Shown here: piece after piece, positions 1 to 10,350 of the stretch
Layout of the letters: the number at the start of each line of letters is the position of its first letter
Numbering within the stretch: the stretch's first letter is position 1
Source of the DNA: an uncultured bacterium
Lineage (GTDB): Bacteria; DUMJ01
NCBI GenBank assembly: GCA_937958695.1
Contig: CALGNK010000017.1
Span: 1 to 64,000 of the forward strand
Length of the DNA stretch: 64,000 bases
Direction: 5' to 3'
Position numbers and translations under genes: made by a program
Notes under the pieces: generated by a model
Told to the model about the DNA's origin: nothing
Seen by the model: only the letters and a program-made list of their open reading frames with translations
Database searches by the model: none

Positions 1-413
1 TCTCTAGATTTACTTCTGTCTTTTGTATTTCTTCTTTTTACCCTTATAGCAAAGGAGTCAAAATCCTCACAACCAAAATACCTCTTAGCAACTCCTCCTA
101 TGTTTGGAGCTACAATATCTTCTACTATAGTTCCCATCTTGCTGGCTAGTTCTCCCCAACGCTTATTCATTTCGTCCTTGAATGATCTCATCTCATCCTT
201 AAATGCTCTCATCTCATCTTTGAATGCCATCATTTCGTCCTTGAACGCTCTCATCTCATCTTTGAATGCCATCATTTCGTCCTTGAATGCTCTCATCTCA
301 TCCTTGAATGCTTCTAAGGATGTCTCTAGTCTTCTTAAGCTTACATCGGTATTTATAATAAACTGACCCAATAAACTTTCTAATCTCTCTACCCTGTATT
401 CAATTCTTGCCAT
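1..413 (-). CDS. DUF3782-like coiled-coil protein, C-terminus cut by window edge
   Basis: The first 137 residues are readable before the left edge cuts the gene. The start ATG (413-411) follows an AGGAGG ribosome site at 418-423. Residues 34-82 are seven heptads of the form AFKDEMR/AFKDEMM, a highly charged coiled coil. A Trp-containing segment follows (WGELASKMGTIVEDIVAPN, about 88-104) and then a basic stretch. That arrangement is what I recall of DUF3782-type proteins, which usually end in a PD-(D/E)XK nuclease-like domain; that part would lie outside the window. Function is unknown. A candidate promoter lies just upstream. The plus-strand reading frame over the repeats (100-366) is an antisense shadow. 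Confidence 0.75.
   Translation of the reverse strand, partial: MARIEYRVERLESLLGQFIINTDVSLRRLETSLEAFKDEMRAFKDEMMAFKDEMRAFKDEMMAFKDEMRAFKDEMRSFKDEMNKRWGELASKMGTIVEDIVAPNIGGVAKRYFGCEDFDSFAIRVKRRNTKDRSKSR
168..314 (-). repeat. 21-bp heptad-coding repeats, including two nearly identical 42-bp units
   Basis: Seven 21-bp units encode the heptads of the DUF3782-like protein. At the DNA level, 205-246 and 247-288 are identical at 41 of 42 bases, which indicates recent in-frame duplication of a two-heptad block. Confidence 0.85.
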
Positions 414-447
414 TAAATCCTCCTAGTAAAAATCTTGCCTTGTTTAG

Positions 448-477
448 ATTATAGCACGGTATGATTTTATTTGTTAG
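448..477 (-). promoter_or_regulatory. Extended -10 promoter for the DUF3782-like gene
   Basis: On the minus strand TGCTATAAT (456-448) is a perfect extended -10. A weak -35 (CTAACA, 477-472) lies 18 bp upstream. It sits 35 bp before the start codon of the gene ending at the left edge. Confidence 0.55.
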
Positions 478-545
478 AGGAATATATTGTGATAAAGAGA
501 TAGATTTTAGAGAGATCTATTGCTTTTAAGATGAGTAAAAATATC

Positions 546-621
546 TGGTGCCCCCAAGGGAATTCGAATCCCTGTCTCGGCCTTGAAAGGGCCGTGTCCT
601 AGGCCTCTAGACGATGGGGGC
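546..621 (-). tRNA. tRNA-Glu (TTC)
   Basis: The minus strand folds as a tRNA. The acceptor GCCCCCA pairs with TGGGGGC, the anticodon loop CTTTCAA gives anticodon TTC, the T loop is TTCGAAT, and the 3' CCA is encoded (548-546). It lies 5 bp downstream of tRNA-Lys and is probably cotranscribed with it. Confidence 0.96.
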
Positions 622-626
622 ACTTA

Positions 627-701
627 TGGTGAGCCGCACAGGGATCGAACCTGTGACACCCTGATTAAAAGTCAGGTGCTCTACCACTGAGCTAGCGGCC
701 C
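627..701 (-). tRNA. tRNA-Lys (TTT)
   Basis: The minus strand folds as a tRNA with acceptor GGGCCGC/GCGGCTC (one G-U pair), D-arm AGCTCAGTGGTAGAGC, anticodon TTT inside CTTTTAA, T loop TTCGATC and an encoded CCA (629-627). It is the first gene of a two-tRNA unit. Confidence 0.96.
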
Positions 702-711
702 AGCCTAATTT

Positions 712-740
712 ATTTTACCAGATAAATTCTATTTTGTAAA
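712..740 (-). promoter_or_regulatory. Promoter of the tRNA-Lys/tRNA-Glu unit
   Basis: On the minus strand the -35 TTTACA (740-735), a 17-bp spacer and the -10 TAAAAT (717-712) lie 10 bp before the tRNA-Lys 5' end. TG one base before the -10 makes it an extended -10. Confidence 0.75.
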
Positions 741-754
741 TAGCCACCGAATTT

Positions 755-1768
755 TTATTTGAAGATCTTGATTATCTCGTCATCCTCCTTTGCTATTAGG
801 TCTTTTAGACAATCTTTTGATATTATCTTTATGCCAAATTCTTTTGGTTTTATCTCTCCTATAATACTTGCCCTTATGTTATTAGCACTATAGAGTTTTA
901 TAAGTTTATTTGCATCATCTTTTGGCAATACTATGAGTAAAGTTCCAGATGTTATAAGCCCTAATGGGTCTATCCCATATTCTTTGCTTAGAATAATGGT
1001 TTCTTCAAATAGTGGGATCTCAGACTCATAGATCAATGCTCCGGTATTAGAAGCTCTACATATCTCATATATCCCCATACTCAAACCACCCTCAGTAGGG
1101 TCATGCATAGCATGTATATCTAGCGACTTGCCTATACTTACCTCTCTATATACACTTATCCCAGGCTCATAGAGAAATTTCTTACATCTCTCTAAGAAAG
1201 AGATATCATATCCCTTTTCTAAAAGTTCTTTCTGTTTTTCTTTGGCTATGATTGCTGTTCCTTCTACCGCTATCCCTTTAGTTATAACTATATAGTCTCC
1301 AATCTTTGCATTAGACGTTGCTATAAGTCTGTTCTCTTCTATCTCTCCTAACATACACCCAACTACTATAGGCCTATCTAATCCAACTGTAACCTCAGTA
1401 TGACCCCCTACAACCGCTATACCCAGACTCTCACAGGCAGATGAGATTTGTAAGAAGATTCTCTCTACCATATCTTCTGTTGTTTTCCCCTCTGGAAGTA
1501 GTATTGTTGCCATAAACCATCTAGGATCAGCCCCTCTAGTCAATATGTCATTTGCATTGACGTTTACAACATACCAACCGATATCCTCTGTAACAAATGT
1601 AATGGGGTCTGTCTTTGCCACTAAAAGTTTTTTTGATAGAGATATAACTGCTGAGTCTTCTCCTATAGAAGGTCCAAGGATTACACTAGGATCGGTCTTC
1701 CCCCTGTATAATGATAATAATTTTGATAAAAGTTCTGTCTTTATCTTCCCTGTCTTTAAGTATTCCAT
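755..1768 (-). CDS. AIR synthase-related (PurM-like) protein
   Basis: 337 aa of the PurM/HypE/ThiL/SelD superfamily. The N-terminal half has the acidic ATP/metal motif GEDSAVI and the GADPRW segment. The C-terminal half has HDPTEGGLSMG. The HypE C-terminal PRxC tail is missing (the protein ends IIKIFK), so it is unlikely to be genuine HypE, and the substrate is unknown. I chose the ATG at 1768. A longer in-frame start at 1843 would overlap the divergent gene and add 25 hydrophobic residues not seen in the family. With this start the -10 (1781-1776) lies only 7 bp upstream and there is no ribosome site, so the mRNA may be leaderless. Confidence 0.8.
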   Translation of the reverse strand: MEYLKTGKIKTELLSKLLSLYRGKTDPSVILGPSIGEDSAVISLSKKLLVAKTDPITFVTEDIGWYVVNVNANDILTRGADPRWFMATILLPEGKTTEDMVERIFLQISSACESLGIAVVGGHTEVTVGLDRPIVVGCMLGEIEENRLIATSNAKIGDYIVITKGIAVEGTAIIAKEKQKELLEKGYDISFLERCKKFLYEPGISVYREVSIGKSLDIHAMHDPTEGGLSMGIYEICRASNTGALIYESEIPLFEETIILSKEYGIDPLGLITSGTLLIVLPKDDANKLIKLYSANNIRASIIGEIKPKEFGIKIISKDCLKDLIAKEDDEIIKIFK

Positions 1769-1772
1769 AAGG

Positions 1773-1786
1773 TATATTATAATATA
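1773..1786. promoter_or_regulatory. Palindromic -10 shared by divergent promoters
   Basis: TATATTATAATATA is a perfect 14-bp palindrome holding TATAAT on both strands (plus 1778-1783, minus 1781-1776). It lies between the AIR-synthase-like gene and the ECF S-component gene, so one -10 may serve both directions. No good -35 is visible on either side. Confidence 0.5.
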
Positions 1787-1820
1787 TTGGTAGAAAAAAG
1801 AATCATATGGAGGTAGATAG

Positions 1821-2327
1821 ATGAAGGGTATAGTTAAAGCCATTGCTTATGTAGGAATAGGTTCTGCTTTAGTCTGTGCTGGGACTATGGTTATACAGAT
1901 ACCTGTTCCTCAGACTAAAGGCTATATAAATCTGGGCGATGCGCTGGTCCTTACTATTGCTATGCTATTTGGTGCCAAGATAGGAGGATTGGCAGGAGGA
2001 ATTGGTTCTGCCCTAGCGGATATTATACTTGGATATGCCCATTGGGCTCCATTTACACTTGTAATAAAGGGTTTAGAAGGTATTATAGCGGGAACTCTGG
2101 CATACAGAGCACAAAAGACATCTCTAAAGGTTCTTTTCCTTATCCTAGCCAGCTTAGAGATGGTTTTAGGTTATTTTATAACGGAGGTATTTCTCTACGG
2201 TATAGGTCCAGCCTTAGCAGAGCTTCCAGGAAATCTTTTCCAGGCTGGCGGGGGGATAATAATATCTATGGTGCTTATCTTTGCTATAAGAAGAGCAATA
2301 AAGGATAATAAGGCCTGGAATATCTGA
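1821..2327 (+). CDS. ECF transporter S component (substrate-binding membrane subunit)
   Basis: 168 aa, almost entirely hydrophobic, with about five membrane helices. The N-terminal MKGIVKAIAYVGIGSALVCAG, the segment INLGDALVLTIAMLFGAKIGGLAGGIGSALAD and the segment VIKGLEGIIAG resemble the ECF S-component family (ECF-ribofla_trS/DUF1393-like). It would give vitamin specificity to an ECF module whose EcfA/A'/T parts are not in this window. No riboswitch precedes it, so the substrate cannot be told. GGAGGT lies 8 bp before the ATG. It is the first gene of a plus-strand run. Confidence 0.8.
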   Translation: MKGIVKAIAYVGIGSALVCAGTMVIQIPVPQTKGYINLGDALVLTIAMLFGAKIGGLAGGIGSALADIILGYAHWAPFTLVIKGLEGIIAGTLAYRAQKTSLKVLFLILASLEMVLGYFITEVFLYGIGPALAELPGNLFQAGGGIIISMVLIFAIRRAIKDNKAWNI

Positions 2328-2332
2328 GACTA

Positions 2333-3419
2333 ATGGATAGAAAAGCCAAAAATCTTGTCTATGCTCTAATCTTATCTCTTGTTTTTTCTTTTCTCTTTGT
2401 TCTTCCTTCTTTAGCTCTTGATATACCTGTAAGGGTTCTTGTATATAGAGGAAAAGAGTTTACCATATCTGGAAGAATACTGTCACTCTATATCAGAGGT
2501 GACAAGATTCAGGAGGTAAAAAATCTATGTAGAGTTGCTGTAAAGTTAGATACAGTAAGTATTGTGCTAGATATAGTAGATGATTTACAGAATACAGAGA
2601 AATTACAGATTGATTATAGGTCTATTTTAGAGATTACAGGTAGTGATATATCTATAAATGGTATTGTTTATAGGGGAGGATTTAGAATAATAAATAGAAA
2701 TAACAGTATGCTTGTAATAAATATAGTTCCCTTAGAAGAGTATCTGTACGGCGTAGTTCCATCTGAAATGCCATATTACTGGCATCAAGAAGCACTAAAG
2801 ACTCAAGCTGTATTGGCTAGGACTTATACTTTAAATAGAATAAAAAGTGGTGTAGGAAAAGATTATGACCTAGAAAATACAGAGAACTCTCAGGTGTATA
2901 AAGGCAAAAGTGCAGAGTATAGTTCAACGACAGATGCGGTTAACTCTACAAAGGGGGAAGTTATATATTATGAGAATGTTATTGCTAACGTATACTTTCA
3001 TTCTACCTGTGGTGGACATACAGAATCACCAAAGAATGTGTGGAGTGTTAAATCACCTCCTTACCTTAATGGTGTAGAATGTCAGTACTGTAAAGATTCT
3101 CCCTGGTCAGAGTGGGAAAGAAGGATAAAAAGAGAGCAGTGGGATGAGTTTATAAAAGATAGTAATATAGAATTGGAGATAAACTCTTCGGGTAGATTAT
3201 CAAGGCTCAATGGAATAGAGGGAACTAAGATTAGAAGTATATTCAAACTTCCAAGTACATTTATAGTTGGGATTGAGGTAAGAGAGAATGAAGTAATAGT
3301 TAAAGGTAAGGGATATGGACATGGAGTTGGTGTATGTCAGTGGGGAACAAAGAAGATGGCTGAGGTTGGATTCTCATATAGGGATATAATTTCATACTAT
3401 CTACCAGGAGTGACTGTTG

Positions 3420-3439
<20 letters not shown>
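2333..3439 (+). CDS. SpoIID/LytB-domain lytic transglycosylase-like protein
   Basis: 368 aa with an N-terminal signal anchor (about residues 7-28), so it is probably exported. The SpoIID domain has EEYLYGVVPSEMPYYWHQEALKTQA, in which the Glu of PSEMP corresponds to the catalytic Glu of B. subtilis SpoIID. Further conserved blocks are HSTCGGHTE, PYLNGVECQYC and the GYGHGVGVCQWG terminal motif. SpoIID enzymes cleave glycan strands of peptidoglycan. The domain is widespread in non-sporulating bacteria, so sporulation should not be inferred. The 3' end overlaps queA by 20 bp. Confidence 0.88.
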
Positions 3440-5551
<2,112 letters not shown>

Positions 5552-5553
5552 TT

Positions 5554-5829
5554 ATGCAAGATGGACAGTCTCTATACTATCCATTAATATTTTGGGTTAT
5601 ATTTTTTGCAATATTCTACTTTATGCTGATAAGACCACAGAGAGAGAGGGAGAAAAAGCATAGAGAATTTGTAAACAGTCTAAAGAAGGGAATGAAGATT
5701 ATTACAGAGGGAGGGTTTCTAGGAACTATAATTGAGGTCAAGGAGAATACCGCTATTGTAAAGCTAGCAGAAAATGTAACAGTAGAGGTGTTAAAGAATT
5801 CGATAGTAGCAAAGCAACCAAAATCATAG
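5554..5829 (+). CDS. yajC: YajC-type preprotein translocase subunit
   Basis: 91 aa with one N-terminal membrane helix (about 9-27), then the family motif RPQREREKKHREF and a soluble beta-rich tail (GGFLGTIIEVKENTAIVKLAENVTVEVLK). YajC associates with SecDF in the Sec translocon. Here secD and secF, which usually follow, are absent and replaced by an O-antigen-ligase-like gene starting at the next base. Confidence 0.93.
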   Translation: MQDGQSLYYPLIFWVIFFAIFYFMLIRPQREREKKHREFVNSLKKGMKIITEGGFLGTIIEVKENTAIVKLAENVTVEVLKNSIVAKQPKS

Positions 5830-8007
5830 ATGGATCAATTCTACAGTTGGTTATCCTATGTTGTAGTCTTTCTCCTTATGGGAATTACCCCGGGGATATT
5901 CTATTCCCGGGTAATTGACCCATTTGAGCTTCCAAAGTTTCTCTTTGTAAGAATTATCTTAAGTATTTTCTTGATTTTTATTCTATTCTACAGAAAAGGC
6001 TTAAAGATAAAATATTCGAAGATATTTGTATACGTATGGCTTCTAGGGGTATCTATATCTATCTCTACATTGCTATCCGATTATAGAGATGTTAGTTTTT
6101 ATGGTGAGTGGGAGAGGTACTTGGGGCTATCATCTATGTTACCAATAATTCTATCAACTGTATCTCTGCTATTCTTGGATAAAAAGAGATTACCAGTTAT
6201 TAAATATGCATTTGTATTGGGAACGATTCTAATAATTGTTAAAGGTTTTAGACAGATCTTAGGATACGATATGTTTTCTCTAGAGGATCTGGGAGGAAGA
6301 ATTATATCCTCACTTGGCAATGCGGACTTTTTAGGTGAATATGTAGTTATAGTTTTACCTATTATTATGTTAGAGGCGATATACTCAAAGATTAGACTTG
6401 AGAGGATATTATTTTTTATACTCTTTGGTTTTACATTCTATATGCTTCTAGCATCTGGGACAAGGAGCTCTTGGCTTGCATTTCTTCTATTGCTTGTTCT
6501 AATGCCAGTAGTATTCCTAAAACCCAAATCTCCCTATTTTGTATATAAGAAGGTGGTCTTTTATCTTATCTTTACAGGTGGTCTTATCCTGATGTTGCTA
6601 TATCTACCAACAACAAATATTGTAAAGCTGGTATTATTTTTACTCCTTCTATTCTGGCTCTATCTCTATCTAAAATATCTGTCACCATACATAAAAGGAA
6701 TGATTGCTCCATATAAGGGACGTATTATAGCACTTACACTGATTATAGTAATAGTTTATATATCATTTCCGTACGTAGAAATGATAATTCCTCATCAAGG
6801 TGCTATTCTTTCTGATGCTATAAAGACAAGGCTTAGGGCTATGGTAGAACCAGAGGTGGGAAGATTCTATATACTAAAGACATCTTTTAGGTACGTAAGA
6901 GATGAAATGATGAGAAACCCAATTAGATTTCTCTTCGGATGTGGGCTGGATACTACAGGTAAATATCTATCTAGATATAAAGTTATAGAATCTAATAAAA
7001 TGGATCCAATAGACAATGTTATATATGCAGATAGAGCTCACAACGAATATGTAGATATCTTTTTGCAGACAGGATTAGTTGGTTTTCTTATATTCATCCT
7101 GCTATTATTCCATACAATAAAAACAGGGATAGAGATACACAGGAGTAGACATCCTTTTAGGATATTCACAACCGGAATAACACTTGGACTTGTTGGATTT
7201 GCTATAAATGGGTTATTTATATTTGGCGTAGGTGTCATATATCTCTATCTGTTTTTTATGTGTGGAATAATAGGATTGATCGATAGGAAGAGATTAAGGC
7301 TAGAAAAGAAGAACATATACGTTATCCTAGTAATAATAGCACTTTTCTTTTCTATCTACTCGTTATACTCTGGCATAAGGCAGGTAAAGGCTCATTACTT
7401 TCTCCTAGAAGGGATAAATGCCATAAATAGAAACGATTTATTGAATGCTGAAAGATTTATAGATAAATCTATAGAGATCTATCCCATTGGATATGCCCTA
7501 CAGAGGAAGTTAGGGATATACTCTATAAGACTTAGAGATGAGAAAAAGAATGAGATATTTGAAGCCGGTAAGAAGATATTTCCTGATATAATAAGATACG
7601 TAAAATATCCTACAAGTGCATATTACTCTATATCAATGTTTTGTATGGATGGCTATGAACTAGGGCTAGATAAATCACTCCTTGATGAGGCGATAAAGAA
7701 TCTTAAAGTGTGTCTAGACTATGACAGATATTACAAGTTAGCACTAAAGGCATTAGCAAAGATATATCTGGACTATAAAAAGGACCCCAAATTAGCCTAT
7801 GTCTATGCAAAGAGGTTTGTTGATGTAGAGCAGAGAGATATAGAGATGTGGAAGATACTTATGAGGACAGCCAAGATTGTAAAAGACTGGGATGTAGTTT
7901 GGTTCTCTGCAAAGGCTATACACCTGGCAACAGAAGGGAAAGATGAAGAGGCGGAAAGATATTTAAATGAGGCTGAGAGATTTGTTAATCCCTCCAAAAA
8001 CCCTTAG
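5830..8007 (+). CDS. O-antigen ligase/Wzy-like polytopic membrane protein with C-terminal TPR region
   Basis: 725 aa. About the first 520 residues hold a dozen or so hydrophobic helices. A large loop before RAHNEYVDIFLQTGLVGFLIF matches the O-antigen ligase/polymerase (Wzy_C) signature, and SGTRSSWLAF is another family block. The last 200 residues (from VKAHYFLLEGINAINRNDLLNAERFIDKS) are TPR-like helical repeats. Such proteins polymerise or ligate surface glycans or exported polymers; the substrate is unknown. The start abuts the yajC stop with no clear ribosome site, suggesting translational coupling. The 3' end overlaps convergent murT by 23 bp. Confidence 0.82.
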   Translation: MDQFYSWLSYVVVFLLMGITPGIFYSRVIDPFELPKFLFVRIILSIFLIFILFYRKGLKIKYSKIFVYVWLLGVSISISTLLSDYRDVSFYGEWERYLGLSSMLPIILSTVSLLFLDKKRLPVIKYAFVLGTILIIVKGFRQILGYDMFSLEDLGGRIISSLGNADFLGEYVVIVLPIIMLEAIYSKIRLERILFFILFGFTFYMLLASGTRSSWLAFLLLLVLMPVVFLKPKSPYFVYKKVVFYLIFTGGLILMLLYLPTTNIVKLVLFLLLLFWLYLYLKYLSPYIKGMIAPYKGRIIALTLIIVIVYISFPYVEMIIPHQGAILSDAIKTRLRAMVEPEVGRFYILKTSFRYVRDEMMRNPIRFLFGCGLDTTGKYLSRYKVIESNKMDPIDNVIYADRAHNEYVDIFLQTGLVGFLIFILLLFHTIKTGIEIHRSRHPFRIFTTGITLGLVGFAINGLFIFGVGVIYLYLFFMCGIIGLIDRKRLRLEKKNIYVILVIIALFFSIYSLYSGIRQVKAHYFLLEGINAINRNDLLNAERFIDKSIEIYPIGYALQRKLGIYSIRLRDEKKNEIFEAGKKIFPDIIRYVKYPTSAYYSISMFCMDGYELGLDKSLLDEAIKNLKVCLDYDRYYKLALKALAKIYLDYKKDPKLAYVYAKRFVDVEQRDIEMWKILMRTAKIVKDWDVVWFSAKAIHLATEGKDEEAERYLNEAERFVNPSKNP

Positions 8008-9352
8008 TTACTCCAAAAGATTCTAGTTTTTTTCTAAGTTCGAGCATAGCGGTGTAGGTAGGTATCACAAAGATCTCGTCTTTATCTGACCTTGCTATTG
8101 TTAATTCTAGGGCTTTAAGAGAATCCTCTTCTACTAAGAGTTTTTCTGTATCAAAACCACCGTATTTTAATCTAAGAGCCATATCGTAAGCCCTTCTTCC
8201 AGAGACGGTTATAAATCTAGAGCGTTCCATCAACATCTCAAAGTTTACATCCCAAAGCCAAGAGACATCAGTTCCATCCTGTATATTATCGTTTATAATA
8301 AGTAAGACCGAGATGTCTCTTTTATTAGATAGAAGACGTATTATCTCGTTGAAACCAGCTGGATTCTTGGCTAAGAGGATATATACAGTCTTTCCTTTGA
8401 AGTTGAACCTTTCCCCCCTACCGAATACAGTCCTAACATTACTAATATTCTCTAAGCTTTTCTCTATAGATATCCCTATAGAGTAGCAGGATAAGAGGGC
8501 AGAGATGGTATTGTATATATTATAAATACCTGGTAATTTTGTATCTATGTGAAAACTTCTCTCTTTAAAAGATATATCGAAGGAAGAATTATCTAAGTCA
8601 GAGTTGATGTTATATGCAACTATATCAGGCTTTCTCCTCTTAAACCCGCAAGCTGGACATTCAAATATGCCCTGATGCCCCATATATCTTTTATAATAGA
8701 GTAATGTCTCATCACAGAATGGACAGGACTTTATATCAGCAATACCTGAGTATAAATCTTCACTCTCATACTCTAAGCCAAAGTATAATGTATTAACAGG
8801 TATATTGTATGTAACACTAGAAACCAAAGGATCATCAGCATTTATAACAAATGTGATATCAGGATTAGCTTCTGCTATGCTTCTAAATGTCTTTGCTAAC
8901 TTATCGACCTCACCATACCTATCTAATTGATCACGAAAGAGATTAGTAATGACAATTGTATCTGGCTTTACCTCTTTAACCAATAGATTTAGATTTGCCT
9001 CGTCAATCTCAAAGACACCAACAGCATCTGAAAATTTATTGTTAAAAGAGTATCTCTCTATGAGACTAGTACAGACTCCTCTAACAAGGTTTGCCCCTGC
9101 CCTATTATGAACACAATCAATCCCTAATCCATCCAATATGGTAGCTATAACCCTAGCAGTTGTAGTCTTACCATTTGTCCCTGTTACAAATATCTTGAAT
9201 CTTAACTTTTCCCCTAGCTCTTTCAGTATAGGAGGATATATAGATAACGCTAATTTACCAGGATAGCTTGTCCCACCAAATCTGAATATACGAGATGAAA
9301 CTATGGCTAATTTTCCAATTAGAACACTAGTATAAAACCTCGTTGATTTCAT
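7985..9352 (-). CDS. murT: MurT-type Mur ligase (lipid II isoglutaminyl synthase subunit)
   Basis: 455 aa. The ATP loop GTNGKTTT is at 58-65. A four-Cys zinc ribbon (Cys210, 213, 232, 235) is inserted in the central domain, and the C-terminal DUF1727 region has NDNIQDGTDVSWLWD, carrying the Asp that completes the amidotransferase triad in the S. aureus enzyme. MurT with the glutaminase GatD amidates D-Glu of the peptidoglycan stem peptide. No gatD is present next to it or elsewhere in the window, which is unusual. The start overlaps the upstream reductoisomerase-like gene by 4 bp (ATGA). Confidence 0.88.
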   Translation of the reverse strand: MKSTRFYTSVLIGKLAIVSSRIFRFGGTSYPGKLALSIYPPILKELGEKLRFKIFVTGTNGKTTTARVIATILDGLGIDCVHNRAGANLVRGVCTSLIERYSFNNKFSDAVGVFEIDEANLNLLVKEVKPDTIVITNLFRDQLDRYGEVDKLAKTFRSIAEANPDITFVINADDPLVSSVTYNIPVNTLYFGLEYESEDLYSGIADIKSCPFCDETLLYYKRYMGHQGIFECPACGFKRRKPDIVAYNINSDLDNSSFDISFKERSFHIDTKLPGIYNIYNTISALLSCYSIGISIEKSLENISNVRTVFGRGERFNFKGKTVYILLAKNPAGFNEIIRLLSNKRDISVLLIINDNIQDGTDVSWLWDVNFEMLMERSRFITVSGRRAYDMALRLKYGGFDTEKLLVEEDSLKALELTIARSDKDEIFVIPTYTAMLELRKKLESFGVTKGFWRD

Positions 9353-10350
9353 CTCCTTCCTAAGACTTTATAGAGTTTATCCTCCTCCTTGCAGATAGGA
9401 TGAGATAGAGCTATCTTCCAAAGTCTACTGAAAGAGGGGAGCCCTAATAACTGTTCTAAACCCCACTCTCTAGCAAAACGTCCATCCTTAATCTCCTCAA
9501 TTGCAGATTTCATAAGTTCTTTCATGTCTTCTGTGATATAACGCTTACCCCAAGTCATATGTCCATACTGACTTGTGTGCGAGTGTAGACTCAATTGGTT
9601 CCAAAGTCCAAACTGAGCTATTGCATGACCTATCTCTCCTAGCTCTCCAGAAGCATATAATTCTAAGATGGCAACTTCTGGGCTGACCCCTTCTTCTACA
9701 AGAACCTCATAGCAAGCCTGAAGAAGGTATAGCATCGCCCCTGCCCAAGAGTGTTCGCTAAAGAGGTCAACAAGAGTCTCTTCATAGAAGCTCGATTCGA
9801 CTGCACAGCCACCTGGTAAAAATGCACCTATACCCTTTGATATAGCTAGTGCATAATCCCAAGCCTTACCTGAGGCATCTTGTTCTACTCCAACTAGAAC
9901 AGGAAAACCTTTACCTTGCAAGAAGAGATCTCTAACTCCCTTTCCTATCATCCTAGGAGCTACTAAGACTACATCTACATCTTTTGGTAGCGTTATAAAA
10001 CCATAGGTGATATTATAGCCACTGGCAAAATCTAGCACCTTACCCTTGGATAAATGTGGGAGGACGTCATTTTCCATTACCCTTGGAGCAACCTCATCTG
10101 GAATGAGAAGTAGAATAATCTCTGATTCTTCTGCAGTCTCACTAATACTCTTTACAGTAAAACCATCAGAAATAGCCAAGTCCCAGGCTTTGTCTTTTAT
10201 ATTTCCGATAATAACATTTAAACCATTGTCTCTTAAGTTTAGAGCCTGAGACCTTCCCTGGTTTCCATAACCTATAATACCTATAGTCTTATCCTTCAGT
10301 ATATCTAGACTTGCATCCTTATCCATAAATATCCTTGCCATAGTCTTCAC
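9349..10350 (-). CDS. Divergent ketol-acid reductoisomerase homologue
   Basis: 333 aa that align end to end with class I IlvC. The Rossmann GYGNQG is at 27-32, APRMIGKGVR at 131-140, the acidic pair Asp195/Glu199 in DLFSE, a Glu at 230 with Glu236 near it, and SHTSQYG at 257-263. Compared with IlvC, the active-site His of GHGxN is Ser110, the Lys of APKxPG is Arg133, and the Glu of TAEYG is Gln261. These are residues needed for isomerisation, so I infer a different reaction, possibly an NAD(P)-dependent oxidoreductase acting on a ketol- or sugar-acid-like compound. No ilvB, ilvN, ilvD or leu genes are nearby. It is coupled by 4-bp overlaps to murT and to the ADP-ribosylglycohydrolase. Confidence 0.75.
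   Translation of the reverse strand: MKTMARIFMDKDASLDILKDKTIGIIGYGNQGRSQALNLRDNGLNVIIGNIKDKAWDLAISDGFTVKSISETAEESEIILLLIPDEVAPRVMENDVLPHLSKGKVLDFASGYNITYGFITLPKDVDVVLVAPRMIGKGVRDLFLQGKGFPVLVGVEQDASGKAWDYALAISKGIGAFLPGGCAVESSFYEETLVDLFSEHSWAGAMLYLLQACYEVLVEEGVSPEVAILELYASGELGEIGHAIAQFGLWNQLSLHSHTSQYGHMTWGKRYITEDMKELMKSAIEEIKDGRFAREWGLEQLLGLPSFSRLWKIALSHPICKEEDKLYKVLGRR

Noticed and set aside
168-314. Possible CRISPR array
   Set aside because: The repeats are contiguous 21/42-bp units in frame with a protein, without unique spacers between them, and no cas genes are present.
100-366. Plus-strand frame rich in Ser-Leu-Asn-Ala repeats
   Set aside because: It is the antisense of the heptad-coding part of the minus-strand DUF3782-like gene, which has a good ribosome site and a family-like sequence; the plus frame has no ribosome site or recognisable domain.
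480-545. Terminator after tRNA-Glu
   Set aside because: Only a weak 6-bp AT-rich stem (ATAGAT/ATCTAT) without a T-run can be drawn, so I do not call it.
1769-1843. Longer N-terminus of the AIR-synthase-like gene
   Set aside because: It would overlap the divergent ECF gene by 23 bp and read through the shared promoter; the added hydrophobic residues are not typical of the family.
9349-10350. Assignment as a standard ilvC
   Set aside because: Several catalytic residues are replaced and no other branched-chain synthesis genes except ilvE, 10 kb away in the run, are present, so I report it as a homologue without that symbol.
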